64,000 nt of DNA from Pseudomonas resinovorans NBRC 106553 (GTDB lineage Bacteria; Pseudomonadota; Gammaproteobacteria; Pseudomonadales; Pseudomonadaceae), in NCBI RefSeq assembly GCF_000412695.1, contig NC_021499.1, positions 1,488,001 to 1,552,000 of the forward strand, given 5' to 3'. Below are positions 1 through 8,515 of the stretch, one piece after another (the stretch's first letter is position 1; every line of letters starts with the position of its first letter). Both the position numbers and the translations under genes were made by a program. A model generated the notes under the pieces. The model was given only the letters and a program-made list of their open reading frames with translations. It was not told the DNA's origin and did no database searches.

Positions 1-113
1 TCGTCACCGCTGCCGATGGATTGGTCGAGGTTGCCGTCGGCCAGGCCCTGGATCAGGCTGGCCAGGTGCTGCGCGCGAAGCTGAGCTTGTGCTTTGGTGT
101 TGAACAGACCCAT
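1..113 (-). CDS. Aer2/McpB-like soluble chemoreceptor, 5' end only
   Basis: Only the first 37 codons are in the window; the gene continues past the left edge. The visible protein begins MGLFNTKAQAQLRAQHLAS and has no membrane segment. This start closely resembles the start of P. aeruginosa Aer2/McpB (MGLFNAHAV...), a soluble PAS-haem receptor. The gene lies 18 bp after cheW, which is where aer2 lies in the P. aeruginosa Che2 cluster. Start is at 113. Assignment rests on N-terminal resemblance and gene order, so the PAS and signalling domains are expected but not seen. Confidence 0.7.
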   Translation of the reverse strand, partial: MGLFNTKAQAQLRAQHLASLIQGLADGNLDQSIGSGD

Positions 114-131
114 GGATTTTCCCCTTGCGTG

Positions 132-617
132 TCAGGCTGCGGCTGCTTCGACCAGGCCCATTTCGCGGCTGGTCATCAGCTTCTCGATATCCACCAGGAT
201 CAACATCCGCTCGGCCACGGTGGCTAGGCCCAGCAGGTATTCGGTATCGAAACTGGCGCCGAACTCCGGCGGTGGCTTGATCTCCTCGCCTGACAGGGCG
301 ATCACGTCGGACACCGAGTCCACCACCACGCCGACGATGCGCCGGCCGATGTTGAGGATGATCACCACGGTGAAGGGGTCGTAGGTGACGTCGGCCAGGT
401 TGAACTTGATGCGCAGGTCGACGATGGGAACGATGGCGCCACGCAGGTTGATCACGCCCTTGATGAAGGCCGGGCTGTTGGCGATGGCGGTCACCTGGTC
501 ATAGCCGCGAATTTCCTGCACCCGGAGTATGTCGATGGCGTACTCCTCGCGACCGAGGGTGAAGGTCAGGTACTCCTGGGCCGGTTGCCCGCCCTGTTGC
601 ACGCTAGGGGAGTTCAT
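132..617 (-). CDS. cheW: CheW chemotaxis coupling protein
   Basis: A 161-residue protein that couples receptors to the CheA kinase. It is a single CheW beta-barrel domain of usual length, with the hallmark stretches [14 protein letters not shown] (about residues 57-70) and [10 protein letters not shown] (about 95-104). The start at 617 has a GGAGC ribosome site 9 bases upstream and overlaps the end of cheA by 14 bp, so the two are translationally coupled. Gene order (receptor, cheY, cheA, cheW, Aer2-like receptor) matches the P. aeruginosa Che2 cluster rather than the flagellar Che1 cluster. Confidence 0.93.
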   Translation of the reverse strand: MNSPSVQQGGQPAQEYLTFTLGREEYAIDILRVQEIRGYDQVTAIANSPAFIKGVINLRGAIVPIVDLRIKFNLADVTYDPFTVVIILNIGRRIVGVVVDSVSDVIALSGEEIKPPPEFGASFDTEYLLGLATVAERMLILVDIEKLMTSREMGLVEAAAA

Positions 618-2442
618 GCAGCGCTGCTCCTTGTTGTTGGGCCAGCCCCGGCAGGGCGTCTACGTCGAGGATCAGGGCGACGCTGCCGTCGCCCATGATG
701 GTGGCGCCGGCGATGCCTTCGATCCGGCGGAAGTTCTGTTCCAGGCTCTTGATCACCACCTGCTGCTGGCCCACCAGGTCGTCCACCTGCAGGGCGAAGG
801 GGCGGCCGTCGGCTTCGAGGATGACCACGATGGATTGCTCGGCAGGCAGCGGCGGGGCGGCTTCGCCCAGCAGGTCGTGCAGCGAGAGCAGCGGCAGGTA
901 CTCGCCACGCACGCGAATCACCGCGCCTTCCTCGCCGCCCAGGCCACGGATGTCGGCGGCCTTGGGTTGCAGGGACTCGACTATGTAGGTCAGCGGGATC
1001 ACGTAGTGGGTGTTGGCCACGGCCACGATCAGGCCGTCGAGGATCGCCAGGGTCAGGGGCAGGCGGATGCTGATGCGGGTGCCCAGGCCGGCGGCGGAGT
1101 CGATTTCGATGCGTCCGCCCATGGCCTGGATGTTGCGCTTGACCACGTCCATGCCGACGCCGCGCCCGGAGAGGTCGGTGACCACCTCGGCGGTGGAGAA
1201 GCCGGGCATGAAGATCAGTTGCCAGACCTCGGCGTCGCTCATGCCGTCGTGCACCGCCAGGTTCTTCTCGCGGGCCTTGGCGAGGATGCGCGCGCGGTCC
1301 AGGCCACGGCCATCGTCGCTGATCTGCACCACGATGCTGCCGCCCTGGTGGAAGGCGCCCAGGCGCAGGGTGCCGCTGGCGGGTTTGCCGGCGGCGAGGC
1401 GCACCTCGGGCAGTTCGATGCCGTGGTCGATGCTGTTGCGCACGATGTGGGTGAGGGGGTCGCTGAGGCGCTCGATCACGCCCTTGTCCAGCTCGGTGTG
1501 CTCGCCCTGCAGCAGCAGTTCCACCTGCTTGCCCAGGCGCGCGGAGGTGTCGCGTACCAGGCGCGGGAAGCGGCTGAAGATGAAGCTGATGGGCAACATG
1601 CGGATCGACATCACCGATTCCTGCAGGTCGCGGGTGTTGTGCTCCAGCTGCGCCAGGGCCTGGTGGATGCGCTCGTGCAGGCTCGGGTCGAGGGCGCCGC
1701 CGAGTTGGCCGAGCATGGCCTGGGTGATCACCAGCTCACCCACCAGGTTGATCAGGCTGTCGATCTTCTCGACGCTGACGCGGATCGAGCTGGATTCACC
1801 CTCGCCGGCGCTGGGTTTGGTGGATGGGGAAGTGGAAGGCGAGGCGGGTGGCGCTACCGCCTTGGGCGCTTCGCTCACCGTGGGGGCCGGGGTGCCGGGG
1901 GCATCGTCGAAGAAGCCGAAGCCGTCATCGGCCGCCTGGGCGGGGGCGCCGGGGGCTTCGTCGAAGAAACCGAAGTCATCGTCAGTGGCGGCCTGGGGCG
2001 TGCCCGGCGCGTCGTCGAAGAAGCCGAACGACGCCTCTTCGCCGGTGGCGGGCGCGGCGTCCAGCAGCTCGCGCAGGCGGGCGACGGTGGAGGACACCGG
2101 CACGTCCGGGTCGGGGCGCTGCTGGCGATGGGCATCGAGCAGGCGCATCAGGACGTCGCGGGCCTGCAGGAACAGGTCGACCATCTCCGCCTGCAGGGCC
2201 AGCTGGCCGCTGCGGATGCGGTCGAGCAGGGTTTCCAGCTCGTGGGTCACGGCGGTCAGGTCGTCGAAGCCGAACATGCCCGCCGAGCCCTTGATGGAAT
2301 GGGCGGCGCGGAAGATGCCGTTGAGCTCTTCCGGGTCGGGCTGCTGGAGGTCGAGGCCGAGCAGCAGGAGTTCGAGGCTGGCCAGGTGTTCTTCGGTTTC
2401 CTCGAAAAATACCTGGAGGAACTGGTTCATCCCGTCGTTCAT
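604..2442 (-). CDS. cheA: CheA chemotaxis histidine kinase
   Basis: A 612-residue CheA. Domains in order: an HPt domain with phospho-acceptor His48 in AHSIKGSAG, a linker, a dimerisation helix pair (about 215-285), an HATPase domain with N box [10 protein letters not shown] and glycine boxes DDGRG and GRGVGMD, and a C-terminal CheW-like domain. The usual CheY-binding P2 domain is absent. In its place the linker carries three copies of FGFFD at residues 139, 157 and 175, exactly 18 residues apart, in an acidic Pro/Ala background. Gene lies 21 bp after cheY and overlaps cheW. Likely the kinase of a Che2-type pathway. Confidence 0.95.
   Translation of the reverse strand: MNDGMNQFLQVFFEETEEHLASLELLLLGLDLQQPDPEELNGIFRAAHSIKGSAGMFGFDDLTAVTHELETLLDRIRSGQLALQAEMVDLFLQARDVLMRLLDAHRQQRPDPDVPVSSTVARLRELLDAAPATGEEASFGFFDDAPGTPQAATDDDFGFFDEAPGAPAQAADDGFGFFDDAPGTPAPTVSEAPKAVAPPASPSTSPSTKPSAGEGESSSIRVSVEKIDSLINLVGELVITQAMLGQLGGALDPSLHERIHQALAQLEHNTRDLQESVMSIRMLPISFIFSRFPRLVRDTSARLGKQVELLLQGEHTELDKGVIERLSDPLTHIVRNSIDHGIELPEVRLAAGKPASGTLRLGAFHQGGSIVVQISDDGRGLDRARILAKAREKNLAVHDGMSDAEVWQLIFMPGFSTAEVVTDLSGRGVGMDVVKRNIQAMGGRIEIDSAAGLGTRISIRLPLTLAILDGLIVAVANTHYVIPLTYIVESLQPKAADIRGLGGEEGAVIRVRGEYLPLLSLHDLLGEAAPPLPAEQSIVVILEADGRPFALQVDDLVGQQQVVIKSLEQNFRRIEGIAGATIMGDGSVALILDVDALPGLAQQQGAALHELP
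1866..2028 (-). repeat. Three 54-bp direct repeats inside cheA (FGFFD motifs)
   Basis: This part of cheA encodes three tandem units, each starting FGFF(D)(D/E)APG(T/A)P, with an exact period of 18 codons. It lies in the linker between the HPt and dimerisation domains, where P2 would be in enteric CheA. Confidence 0.85.
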
Positions 2443-2463
2443 GGGAAGCGCCTTGTGCCGGAG

Positions 2464-2829
2464 TCAGGGGAGGACCTTGCGGGTGACTTCCAGCAGTTTT
2501 GGCGGATCGAAGGGCTTGACCAGCCAGCCCGTGGCGCCGGCGGACTTGCCTTGCTGCTTCATGGCATCGCTGGACTCGGTGGTCAGCATCAGGATGGGGG
2601 TGGCGCGGTAGCCGGGCAGCCCACGCAGGCTGCGGATCAGGCTGAGGCCATCCATGTTGGGCATGTTCTGGTCGGTGAAGACCAGGTTGTAGGCCTTGCT
2701 CTGGGCCTTGCCCAGGCCGTCCCGGCCATCCACCGCCTCGTCCACCAGGTAGCCGGCGGCCTTGAGGGTGAAGCTCAGCATCTGCCGGATGGAGGCCGAG
2801 TCGTCGACAATCAGGATCTGCTTGCTCAT
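2464..2829 (-). CDS. cheY: CheY-type single-domain response regulator
   Basis: A 121-residue receiver domain with no output domain. Acidic pocket Asp9/Asp10, phospho-acceptor Asp53 (FTDQNMPNMDG), Thr83 and Lys105 are all present. The frame is open further upstream, but the ATG at 2829 has a GGAGA ribosome site and gives the canonical CheY start (MSKQILIVDDS). It sits between the receptor gene and cheA, as cheY2 does in P. aeruginosa Che2. Its partner is probably the adjacent CheA, perhaps docking on the FGFFD motifs. Confidence 0.92.
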   Translation of the reverse strand: MSKQILIVDDSASIRQMLSFTLKAAGYLVDEAVDGRDGLGKAQSKAYNLVFTDQNMPNMDGLSLIRSLRGLPGYRATPILMLTTESSDAMKQQGKSAGATGWLVKPFDPPKLLEVTRKVLP

Positions 2830-2871
2830 CAGTGCCGCTCTCCTTGCCGCTTTCTTATGGGTGAAGCCTGT

Positions 2872-2954
2872 GTAGGTTGGTTGCTGGCCTGCAAAGCTCG
2901 ACATGGGAGCAGTCGGTTGCTCTGGTGGGCTTCGCTTTGCTCAGCCCAACCTAC
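2872..2954. repeat. Palindromic intergenic repeat, GTAGGTTGG variant
   Basis: Inverted-repeat element beginning GTAGGTTGG and ending CCCAACCTAC, with an inner GGGCTTCGCTTTGCTC arm. It belongs to the repeat family (called family A here) found at many gene ends in this window. Confidence 0.75.
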
Positions 2955-3082
2955 GGTGTTCCTCTGGCGCTGGATGGCTACTGGCCATGACTCTTTTTAC
3001 AGGGGCGCGCAGCGGCGCGTCCAGATCCCGGCGCCACCCATTCGTCGCGCGGATGGATGGTGCCTGAGGGTTATCTATCGGT

Positions 3083-4231
3083 TCAGAAAAGCTCCACCTC
3101 GCCGGCCTTGACGCTGCTCTGGCTCACCGGGTTGGCGATGGGTTTGCGCAGTTCGGCGGTTTCCTGCTCCAGCCGTTCGGCCCAGTGCTCCGGCGCCGCC
3201 GCGCGCAGGCCGGCCAGGCCCGCGGCAAAGCCGCCGAGCTTGGCCAAGTGCTTGCGCATCTGCCCCAGCAACTGGCTGCCCAGATCCTGGAACTGCAGGG
3301 CGGTGATGGCCTGGTCGACCCCCGCGCCCACTTCGAGGGAGAGGCGGTCCATTTCCTGGATCACCTTCAGGGTGTGGCGGTTCATGCCGTCCAGGTCCTC
3401 CAGCATGTGGTGGAGCTGCTGGCGGGACTCCAGGGCGAAGCCCATGTCCTTGTCGGCGAGCTGGGAGATGGCCGATTCGGCGTCCTGGATCTCGCGGTAG
3501 ACCTCGTTGACGTGCTCGCGGATCTGCTCGGAGAAACCGGTGGAGCGGGTGGAAAGGGCGCGCACCTCGTCGGCCACCACGGCGAAGCCCCGGCCGCTTT
3601 CGCCGGCGCGGGCCGCCTCGATCGCGGCGTTCAGCGCCAGCAGGTTGGTCTGCTTGGCGATGGCGTCCATATCGTGGGTGGATTTCAGGATATCGGCGAT
3701 CTTGTGCGTGACCCGATCCATGCGGGTGACCAGCTCCTGGGAGGTCTGGCTGGTTTCCAGGGTGGCCTCGACGAACAGCCCCAGGGTGCTGCGGGTGGTG
3801 GCGATGAACTCCTGGAAGTTCATGCCCTCGTCGCCGCCCTGCTGGTTGCCATAGCGCTCGATCAGGGAATGGGAGTGGCCGCGCTGCTGGTCGATGCGTG
3901 CGGCCAGGCCATGGAAGCTCGCGCCGAGGCGGCCGATGGCATCCTGCAGCAGGCCGTCGATCTGCCCGGCGTGGGCCTGCAGGGTACCGAGCTGTTCATC
4001 CAGGGCATCGCGCGCCCGTTGCCAGTCGGGCTCCGCCAGCGCCGGCTGGGCATTGGCCGGCAGCGCCTGGGGCCGGCCGTCGCGTTGCAGCCAGAGCAAC
4101 AACAGGCTGGCCAGCCAGCCGCCGCCAAGGGCCAGCCACAGGGGCAGGTGGACGGCGACCATGCCGGCGCAGGCCAGCCAGATCAGGGAGTGAAGGGCCA
4201 GGCCCTTGAAGGCGGACGACTGATGGGACAT
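3083..4231 (-). CDS. Methyl-accepting chemotaxis protein without periplasmic domain
   Basis: A 382-residue receptor. Two hydrophobic segments (about residues 12-29 and 32-48) follow each other with almost no loop, so it is membrane anchored but has no periplasmic ligand-binding domain. The cytoplasmic signalling hairpin tip is at about 191-224 ([17 protein letters not shown]...[12 protein letters not shown]). A CheW/CheA partner is encoded downstream. The position upstream of cheY is that of the mcpA/cttP gene in P. aeruginosa Che2, but this protein is much shorter. It may sense a membrane or cytoplasmic signal. Start at 4231 has an AAGGGAG ribosome site. Confidence 0.88.
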   Translation of the reverse strand: MSHQSSAFKGLALHSLIWLACAGMVAVHLPLWLALGGGWLASLLLLWLQRDGRPQALPANAQPALAEPDWQRARDALDEQLGTLQAHAGQIDGLLQDAIGRLGASFHGLAARIDQQRGHSHSLIERYGNQQGGDEGMNFQEFIATTRSTLGLFVEATLETSQTSQELVTRMDRVTHKIADILKSTHDMDAIAKQTNLLALNAAIEAARAGESGRGFAVVADEVRALSTRSTGFSEQIREHVNEVYREIQDAESAISQLADKDMGFALESRQQLHHMLEDLDGMNRHTLKVIQEMDRLSLEVGAGVDQAITALQFQDLGSQLLGQMRKHLAKLGGFAAGLAGLRAAAPEHWAERLEQETAELRKPIANPVSQSSVKAGEVELF

Positions 4232-4279
4232 GAAGCACTCCCTTGCGAGGTTCGAATGCCGGAAGACGGCGCTTACCAG

Positions 4280-4417
4280 GTCTTGTACGAAAAGTCGTCG
4301 AGCGAAGGTCAGGCAAGGCGAAATCGGCCGAAGAAGCGCAGTTTACGTGTTGTAAATGAGCATTCTGAGGTCGATTTCAACGCAGCATCACCGAGCGCAG
4401 GCACTTTTCGTACAGAC
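4280..4417. mobile_element. MITE-like element, copy 1
   Basis: A 138-bp non-coding element bounded by terminal inverted repeats: GTCTTGTACGAAAAGT at the left and ACTTTTCGTACAGAC at the right. The interior carries TTTACGTGTTGTAAATGAGC. A second copy lies in opposite orientation at 10358-10510. No transposase gene is inside, so it must be mobilised in trans if it still moves. Confidence 0.7.
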
Positions 4418-4498
4418 ACTAGGTCATCGGCAATGCACGTTAAAGCTAGAGGGTCGTACGCTAGAGTCAAATGGCCAGCTGTCGGTTACTTGTGCCTT

Positions 4499-4651
4499 TT
4501 ATCCCGTCGTTTCGGCCTCCTCCTCCGAGAGACTGAGGTAGCGATGGGCCCCGCAGCGCAGGCAGCGTTGACAGAACATGGGCGCGCCGCCCACCTCGGT
4601 ACGAAAACCCTCGGTCCATTGGCAACCGAGCAGAAAGCAACGAATACGCAT
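4499..4651 (-). CDS. Small cysteine-rich protein, 50 residues
   Basis: A short protein beginning MRIRCFLLGCQW and containing FCQRCLRCGAHRY, giving Cys5, Cys10 and a CxxCxxC...H cluster suggestive of a zinc knuckle. The ATG at 4651 is preceded closely by a strong GGAGGAG site. The reading frame extends upstream, but that part is low-complexity and not protein-like. I do not recognise a function. Similar short Cys-rich proteins exist in pseudomonads (from memory, unchecked). Confidence 0.55.
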   Translation of the reverse strand: MRIRCFLLGCQWTEGFRTEVGGAPMFCQRCLRCGAHRYLSLSEEEAETTG

Positions 4652-5038
4652 GGCTCCTCCCCCGGGGACTTTCCCCTGGTTCGATCCGGCAGTGAATGGA
4701 TGGAACTGCACTCGCCTTGTTCTTGTTGGAGGCATGGGTCGGCGCCGAGCATCCGCCTGGCGCTCTAGAACGATCAACCTAAAGGGGCGAATGGTGCTGC
4801 CGTTGGTCGGGGAGGGCATTCCGGTGGGCGGATGGCGGCTGGGCGCTCACCTGCCCAACACGGGCGCCGGGCGGCCGCGCGGGGTTTTCGGCCGCCTTTT
4901 GGTCCGGCCTGGGCGGGGAATCTGCTGGCCATTCAATGGCTATGCTTGGTGGGCGGCCCAATGCAGTGCGACCGGGCGGCGGGTTTGGCGTGGGGCTTCC
5001 ATCAGTCCAGGCGACAGGGGCAGGCTGGAGATCGGTAA
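4652..5038. other. Intergenic region upstream of the GGDEF-EAL gene
   Basis: About 390 bp without a convincing gene. Short frames run through it on both strands but none has protein-like composition. It must hold the promoters of the small Cys-rich gene (leftward) and the GGDEF-EAL gene (rightward). I could not pick out a clear -35/-10 or sigma-54 site. Confidence 0.5.
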
Positions 5039-7513
5039 ATGGATTTTTTCAGAAGCGAAAGCGCCGCGCAGCGAGCCATCGCCAGCCCCAGGCCGCGGAC
5101 GGCCAGATGGCACCGCATGTATTACTTCCTCGCCGGCTTCGACGTGCTGGTGGTGGTGCTGAGCGTGCTGCTCAACCACCTGATCGTCGACACCTATCAC
5201 CGTTCGATCAAGGCCAACCAGTCCTGGGTCCTGCAGTTGTCCAGCTTTTCGACCCTGGGCAGCCTGGCCTCGGACGTCAACGCGCCGGGCAACAACGTCT
5301 TCGATACCCATGACGTCGAGGCCGAGCACCGCAACATGAGCGAGGCCCTGCGCGCCTTCAATGAGCACCTGGCCACCGCCAGGGCGCAATTGCAGGGGCG
5401 CATCGACAACCAGGCCGAACACAGCGCCGATATCCGCGCCTTCACCCTGCGGCTGAAGGACGAGGTGGATGCCGTGGACGCCGCCATGGTGGAGATGGTC
5501 AACGAGGCGCTGCTGATCTTTTCCTACTTCCGGCAGGGGCAGTCGGACAACGCCGGCAAGCGCATGGCGACCATGGACCGCAAGTACTCCGAACTGCTGG
5601 CCTCCCTGGCCACCGTGCGTGAACGGGTGGGGCTGATCCAGAGCAAGCTGCTGGAGGAAGAACTCGAGTCGGTGGAAGTCCTGCGCCGGGTCGAGTACGC
5701 CATCATGCTGTTCGTGCTGATGATGGTCAGCGCCGCCCTGGTCTATGGCGGCAAGATCCGCCGCGAGATGGAGGCCCACTCCGCCGAGCGGGAGGGCTAC
5801 CTGGCCGTGCTGCGCGAGAGCGAGCGGCAGTTCCGCCAGCAGGCGTCCTTGCTGGACAAGGCCCAGGACGCCATCGTCGTCCATGGGATGGACCAGCGCA
5901 TCCTCTACTGGAACAAGAGCGCGGAGCGCCTCTTCGGCCTGCCGAGGGAGGACGCCTTGGGCCAGTCGGCGCAGGGGATCATCTACCCGAGCCATCGCGC
6001 CTTCGACGATACCGTCGACAGCCTGATCGCCGTGGGGGACTGGGCGGGCGAGGTCACCCTCAAGCGGCGCGACGGCAGCACCATCACCCTGGAGAGCCAC
6101 CGCACCCTGGTGCGCGACGACGAAGGCCTGCCGCAATCGGTGCTGTCGATCAACACCGACATCACCCACCGCAAGTCGGCGGAGCAGGAGGTCATGCGCC
6201 TGGCCTTCTACGACCAGCTGACTGGCCTGGCCAACCGCCGCCTGATGCTCGACCGCCTGCAGCACCTGCTGGCCCTGGGCGCGCGCAGCCTGCACACCAG
6301 CGCGGTGATCCTCATCGACCTGGACAACTTCAAGGCGCTCAACGACACCCTGGGCCATGACCGGGGCGACATGCTGCTGCAACAGGTGGCCCAGCGGCTC
6401 AGCCATTGCATCCGCGAGAGCGACACCGTGGCGCGGCTGGGCGGCGACGAGTTCGTGGTGCTGCTGGAGAACCTGAACGACAGCCCGCCGGACGCGGCGA
6501 TCCAGGTCAAGGCCATCGGCGAGAAGATCCTCCAGGCGCTGAACATTTCCTACCAGCTGGACGGTTACGAACACCACAGCACCCCCAGCCTCGGCATCGC
6601 CTTGTTCCAGGGCCAGCTGAACAGTGTCGACGACATCATGAAACGCGCCGATCTGGCGATGTACCGCGCCAAGGCGGCGGGCCGCAACACCATGCGTTTC
6701 TTCGACCCGGAGATGCAGGCGGTGGCCACCGCGCGGGCCAAGCTCGAAGCCGACCTGCGCCAGGGCTGGCAGAACAAGGAGCTGGTGCTGCATTACCAGC
6801 CGCAGGTGAGCAGCGACGGGCAGGTGGTGGGGGCCGAGGCGCTGATGCGCTGGCAGCACCCCGAGCGGGGCATGGTGATGCCTCACGAGTTCGTGCCGCT
6901 GGCCGAGGAAACCGGGCTGATCCTGCCATTGGGCCGCTGGGCACTGCAGTCCGCCTGCATGCAGTTGGTGGTCTGGTCGAAGCACCCGGAAACCGCCCGG
7001 CTGAGCGTTGCGGTGAACGTCAGCGCCCGCCAGTTCCACCACCCGGACTTCGTCCAGGAGGTGCTGGACGTGCTGAAGTACACCGGCGCCGATCCGAAGC
7101 GGCTGAAGCTGGAGCTGACCGAGGGCCTGCTGGTGGAGGACATGGAAAGCACCGTGGCGCGGATGGTCGAGCTGAAGCAGATCGGCATCGGCCTGTCCCT
7201 GGACGATTTCGGCACCGGCTACTCGTCGCTGTCGTACCTGAAAAGCCTGCCGCTGGACCAGCTGAAGATCGACCAGTCGTTCATCCGCGATGTGCTGGTG
7301 GACGCCAACGATGCCGCCATTGCCTGCGCCATCGTCAGCCTGAGCAAGATCCTGGGGCTATCGGTGATCGCCGAAGGCGTGGAAACCGAGGCCCAGCGCG
7401 CCTTCCTCCTCAGCCATGGCTGCAAGACCTACCAGGGCTTCCTGTATGCCCCGCCGCTGCCGGCCGAACGCTTCCGGGAATATGTGCACGAGCGGTTGAT
7501 GGCCGAGCATTGA
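5039..7513 (+). CDS. Membrane GGDEF-EAL cyclic-di-GMP protein with PAS domain
   Basis: An 824-residue membrane protein likely to make and/or degrade cyclic di-GMP. An N-terminal membrane helix (about residues 27-46) is followed by a helical periplasmic region, a second membrane helix (about 221-240), a PAS domain (about 275-390), a GGDEF domain with intact GGDEF at 468-472, and an EAL domain with EAL at 600-602 and DDFGTGYSSLSYL. Both active-site signatures look intact, so either or both activities are possible. The window gives no partner; the neighbouring Che2 genes read the other way. Confidence 0.9.
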   Translation: MDFFRSESAAQRAIASPRPRTARWHRMYYFLAGFDVLVVVLSVLLNHLIVDTYHRSIKANQSWVLQLSSFSTLGSLASDVNAPGNNVFDTHDVEAEHRNMSEALRAFNEHLATARAQLQGRIDNQAEHSADIRAFTLRLKDEVDAVDAAMVEMVNEALLIFSYFRQGQSDNAGKRMATMDRKYSELLASLATVRERVGLIQSKLLEEELESVEVLRRVEYAIMLFVLMMVSAALVYGGKIRREMEAHSAEREGYLAVLRESERQFRQQASLLDKAQDAIVVHGMDQRILYWNKSAERLFGLPREDALGQSAQGIIYPSHRAFDDTVDSLIAVGDWAGEVTLKRRDGSTITLESHRTLVRDDEGLPQSVLSINTDITHRKSAEQEVMRLAFYDQLTGLANRRLMLDRLQHLLALGARSLHTSAVILIDLDNFKALNDTLGHDRGDMLLQQVAQRLSHCIRESDTVARLGGDEFVVLLENLNDSPPDAAIQVKAIGEKILQALNISYQLDGYEHHSTPSLGIALFQGQLNSVDDIMKRADLAMYRAKAAGRNTMRFFDPEMQAVATARAKLEADLRQGWQNKELVLHYQPQVSSDGQVVGAEALMRWQHPERGMVMPHEFVPLAEETGLILPLGRWALQSACMQLVVWSKHPETARLSVAVNVSARQFHHPDFVQEVLDVLKYTGADPKRLKLELTEGLLVEDMESTVARMVELKQIGIGLSLDDFGTGYSSLSYLKSLPLDQLKIDQSFIRDVLVDANDAAIACAIVSLSKILGLSVIAEGVETEAQRAFLLSHGCKTYQGFLYAPPLPAERFREYVHERLMAEH

Positions 7514-7536
7514 GGAGGGGGAGGGCTGTATGTGCC

Positions 7537-7606
7537 GATGGGTTTCGCTTCGCTCTACCCATCCTACGGTCAGGTCGTAGGATGGGTAGAGCCTGCGAAA
7601 CCCATC
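7537..7606. repeat. Palindromic intergenic repeat, family A
   Basis: Inverted repeat with arms GATGGGTTTCGC...CTACCCATCCTAC and GTAGGATGGGTAGAGC...GCGAAACCCATC, placed just after the GGDEF-EAL gene and before the convergent SHOCT gene. Confidence 0.8.
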
Positions 7607-7614
7607 GAGGGGTG

Positions 7615-7992
7615 TCAGGCGAGTGCCTTGGCCTTGAGGCGGGCGAATTCGTCCTGGTTGATGGTGCCCGCATCCAGCAGCGACTTGGCGTCGGCGATCT
7701 GTTCGGCGGGGGACTTGCCGGCCACCTCGCGGATGTAGGCGTCGGCGTCCGACTTGGCGCGTTGCAGGCTGGCGCGTTGGCGCTCGGCCATGCCACGGCC
7801 GCGGACGATGATGTAGATCAGCGCGGTGAGGAAGGGCAGGAACACCAGCCCGATTATCCACAGCACCTTGAAGCCTCCGCCGAGTTCCGAGTCGCGGAAC
7901 AGGTCGCCGATGATCTGGAACATGATCAGCAGGTAGACGAGGAGGACGAAGGTGGAGAGCAGCAGTTGAATCAGATCCCAGAAGTTGCTCAT
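7615..7992 (-). CDS. Small membrane protein with C-terminal SHOCT domain
   Basis: A 125-residue inner-membrane protein. Two transmembrane segments at about residues 7-28 and 41-62 resemble the PLDc_N-type helical hairpin. A SHOCT motif follows at the C-terminus (about 93-123, ...ADAKSLLDAGTINQDEFARLK). The ATG at 7992 is chosen over one four codons upstream because a GGGAAG site precedes it at proper spacing. SHOCT domains often mediate oligomerisation; the role here is unknown. Confidence 0.75.
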   Translation of the reverse strand: MSNFWDLIQLLLSTFVLLVYLLIMFQIIGDLFRDSELGGGFKVLWIIGLVFLPFLTALIYIIVRGRGMAERQRASLQRAKSDADAYIREVAGKSPAEQIADAKSLLDAGTINQDEFARLKAKALA

Positions 7993-8070
7993 GTGACTTC
8001 CCATGTAATGGCCAAGGTTGAAAGAGGCGGTCGTCGCTGCGCCGGGGCGCTCTCGGCGGATGCCTGACGC

Positions 8071-8298
8071 TTAGTTCGGCCTGGCGGTGGCCTTGTTTAT
8101 CCAGCTGCGCAGCAGGCCGAAGACGAAGCCTCCGGTGAACATGCCGAGCACGTAGACCGACAGAACGAGAATCGAGGTTGGCAGGGTGACGCTCATGTTC
8201 AACAGGGAGACGGTTGCCGTTTCCATGTTCTGGACTTTCAGCAGCAGGGCGATACCGGCGCAAAGTACGATCAATGCGATGTAGAGGTAGCGGCTCAT
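8071..8298 (-). CDS. LapA-domain (DUF1049) inner-membrane protein
   Basis: A 75-residue protein with two hydrophobic segments (about residues 3-20 and 37-62) and the arrangement of LapA/DUF1049 proteins (not the LapA adhesin), which relate to envelope and lipopolysaccharide assembly in enterics. The ATG at 8298 has an AGGAG site 8 bases upstream; the open frame extends further but is not conserved-looking. It is followed 78 bp later by the SHOCT gene on the same strand. Confidence 0.7.
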   Translation of the reverse strand: MSRYLYIALIVLCAGIALLLKVQNMETATVSLLNMSVTLPTSILVLSVYVLGMFTGGFVFGLLRSWINKATARPN

Positions 8299-8515
8299 AC
8301 AGCGTGCTCCTGGGGGCGGAAAGGCTAGCGGCGCGGCCATGACGTCTTCGAGCTGGCCCGAGCCTCGATCCCCGTTGGCCGCGACGCATCCGGAGCGTCA
8401 CGAATCGGCCGCCAGGCTTTTCCATGACCCTCTGCCAATCAAACGTAGTGGGGAGCCAAGCGTTGTCAAACCTGGGGGAATCGCGGCCCTCGCCGGGAAA
8501 GGGAGGGCCGGCCGC

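Noticed and set aside
529..3111. 860-codon plus-strand open frame over cheA and cheY
   Set aside because: Antisense shadow of well-defined chemotaxis genes, with no domain-like segment.
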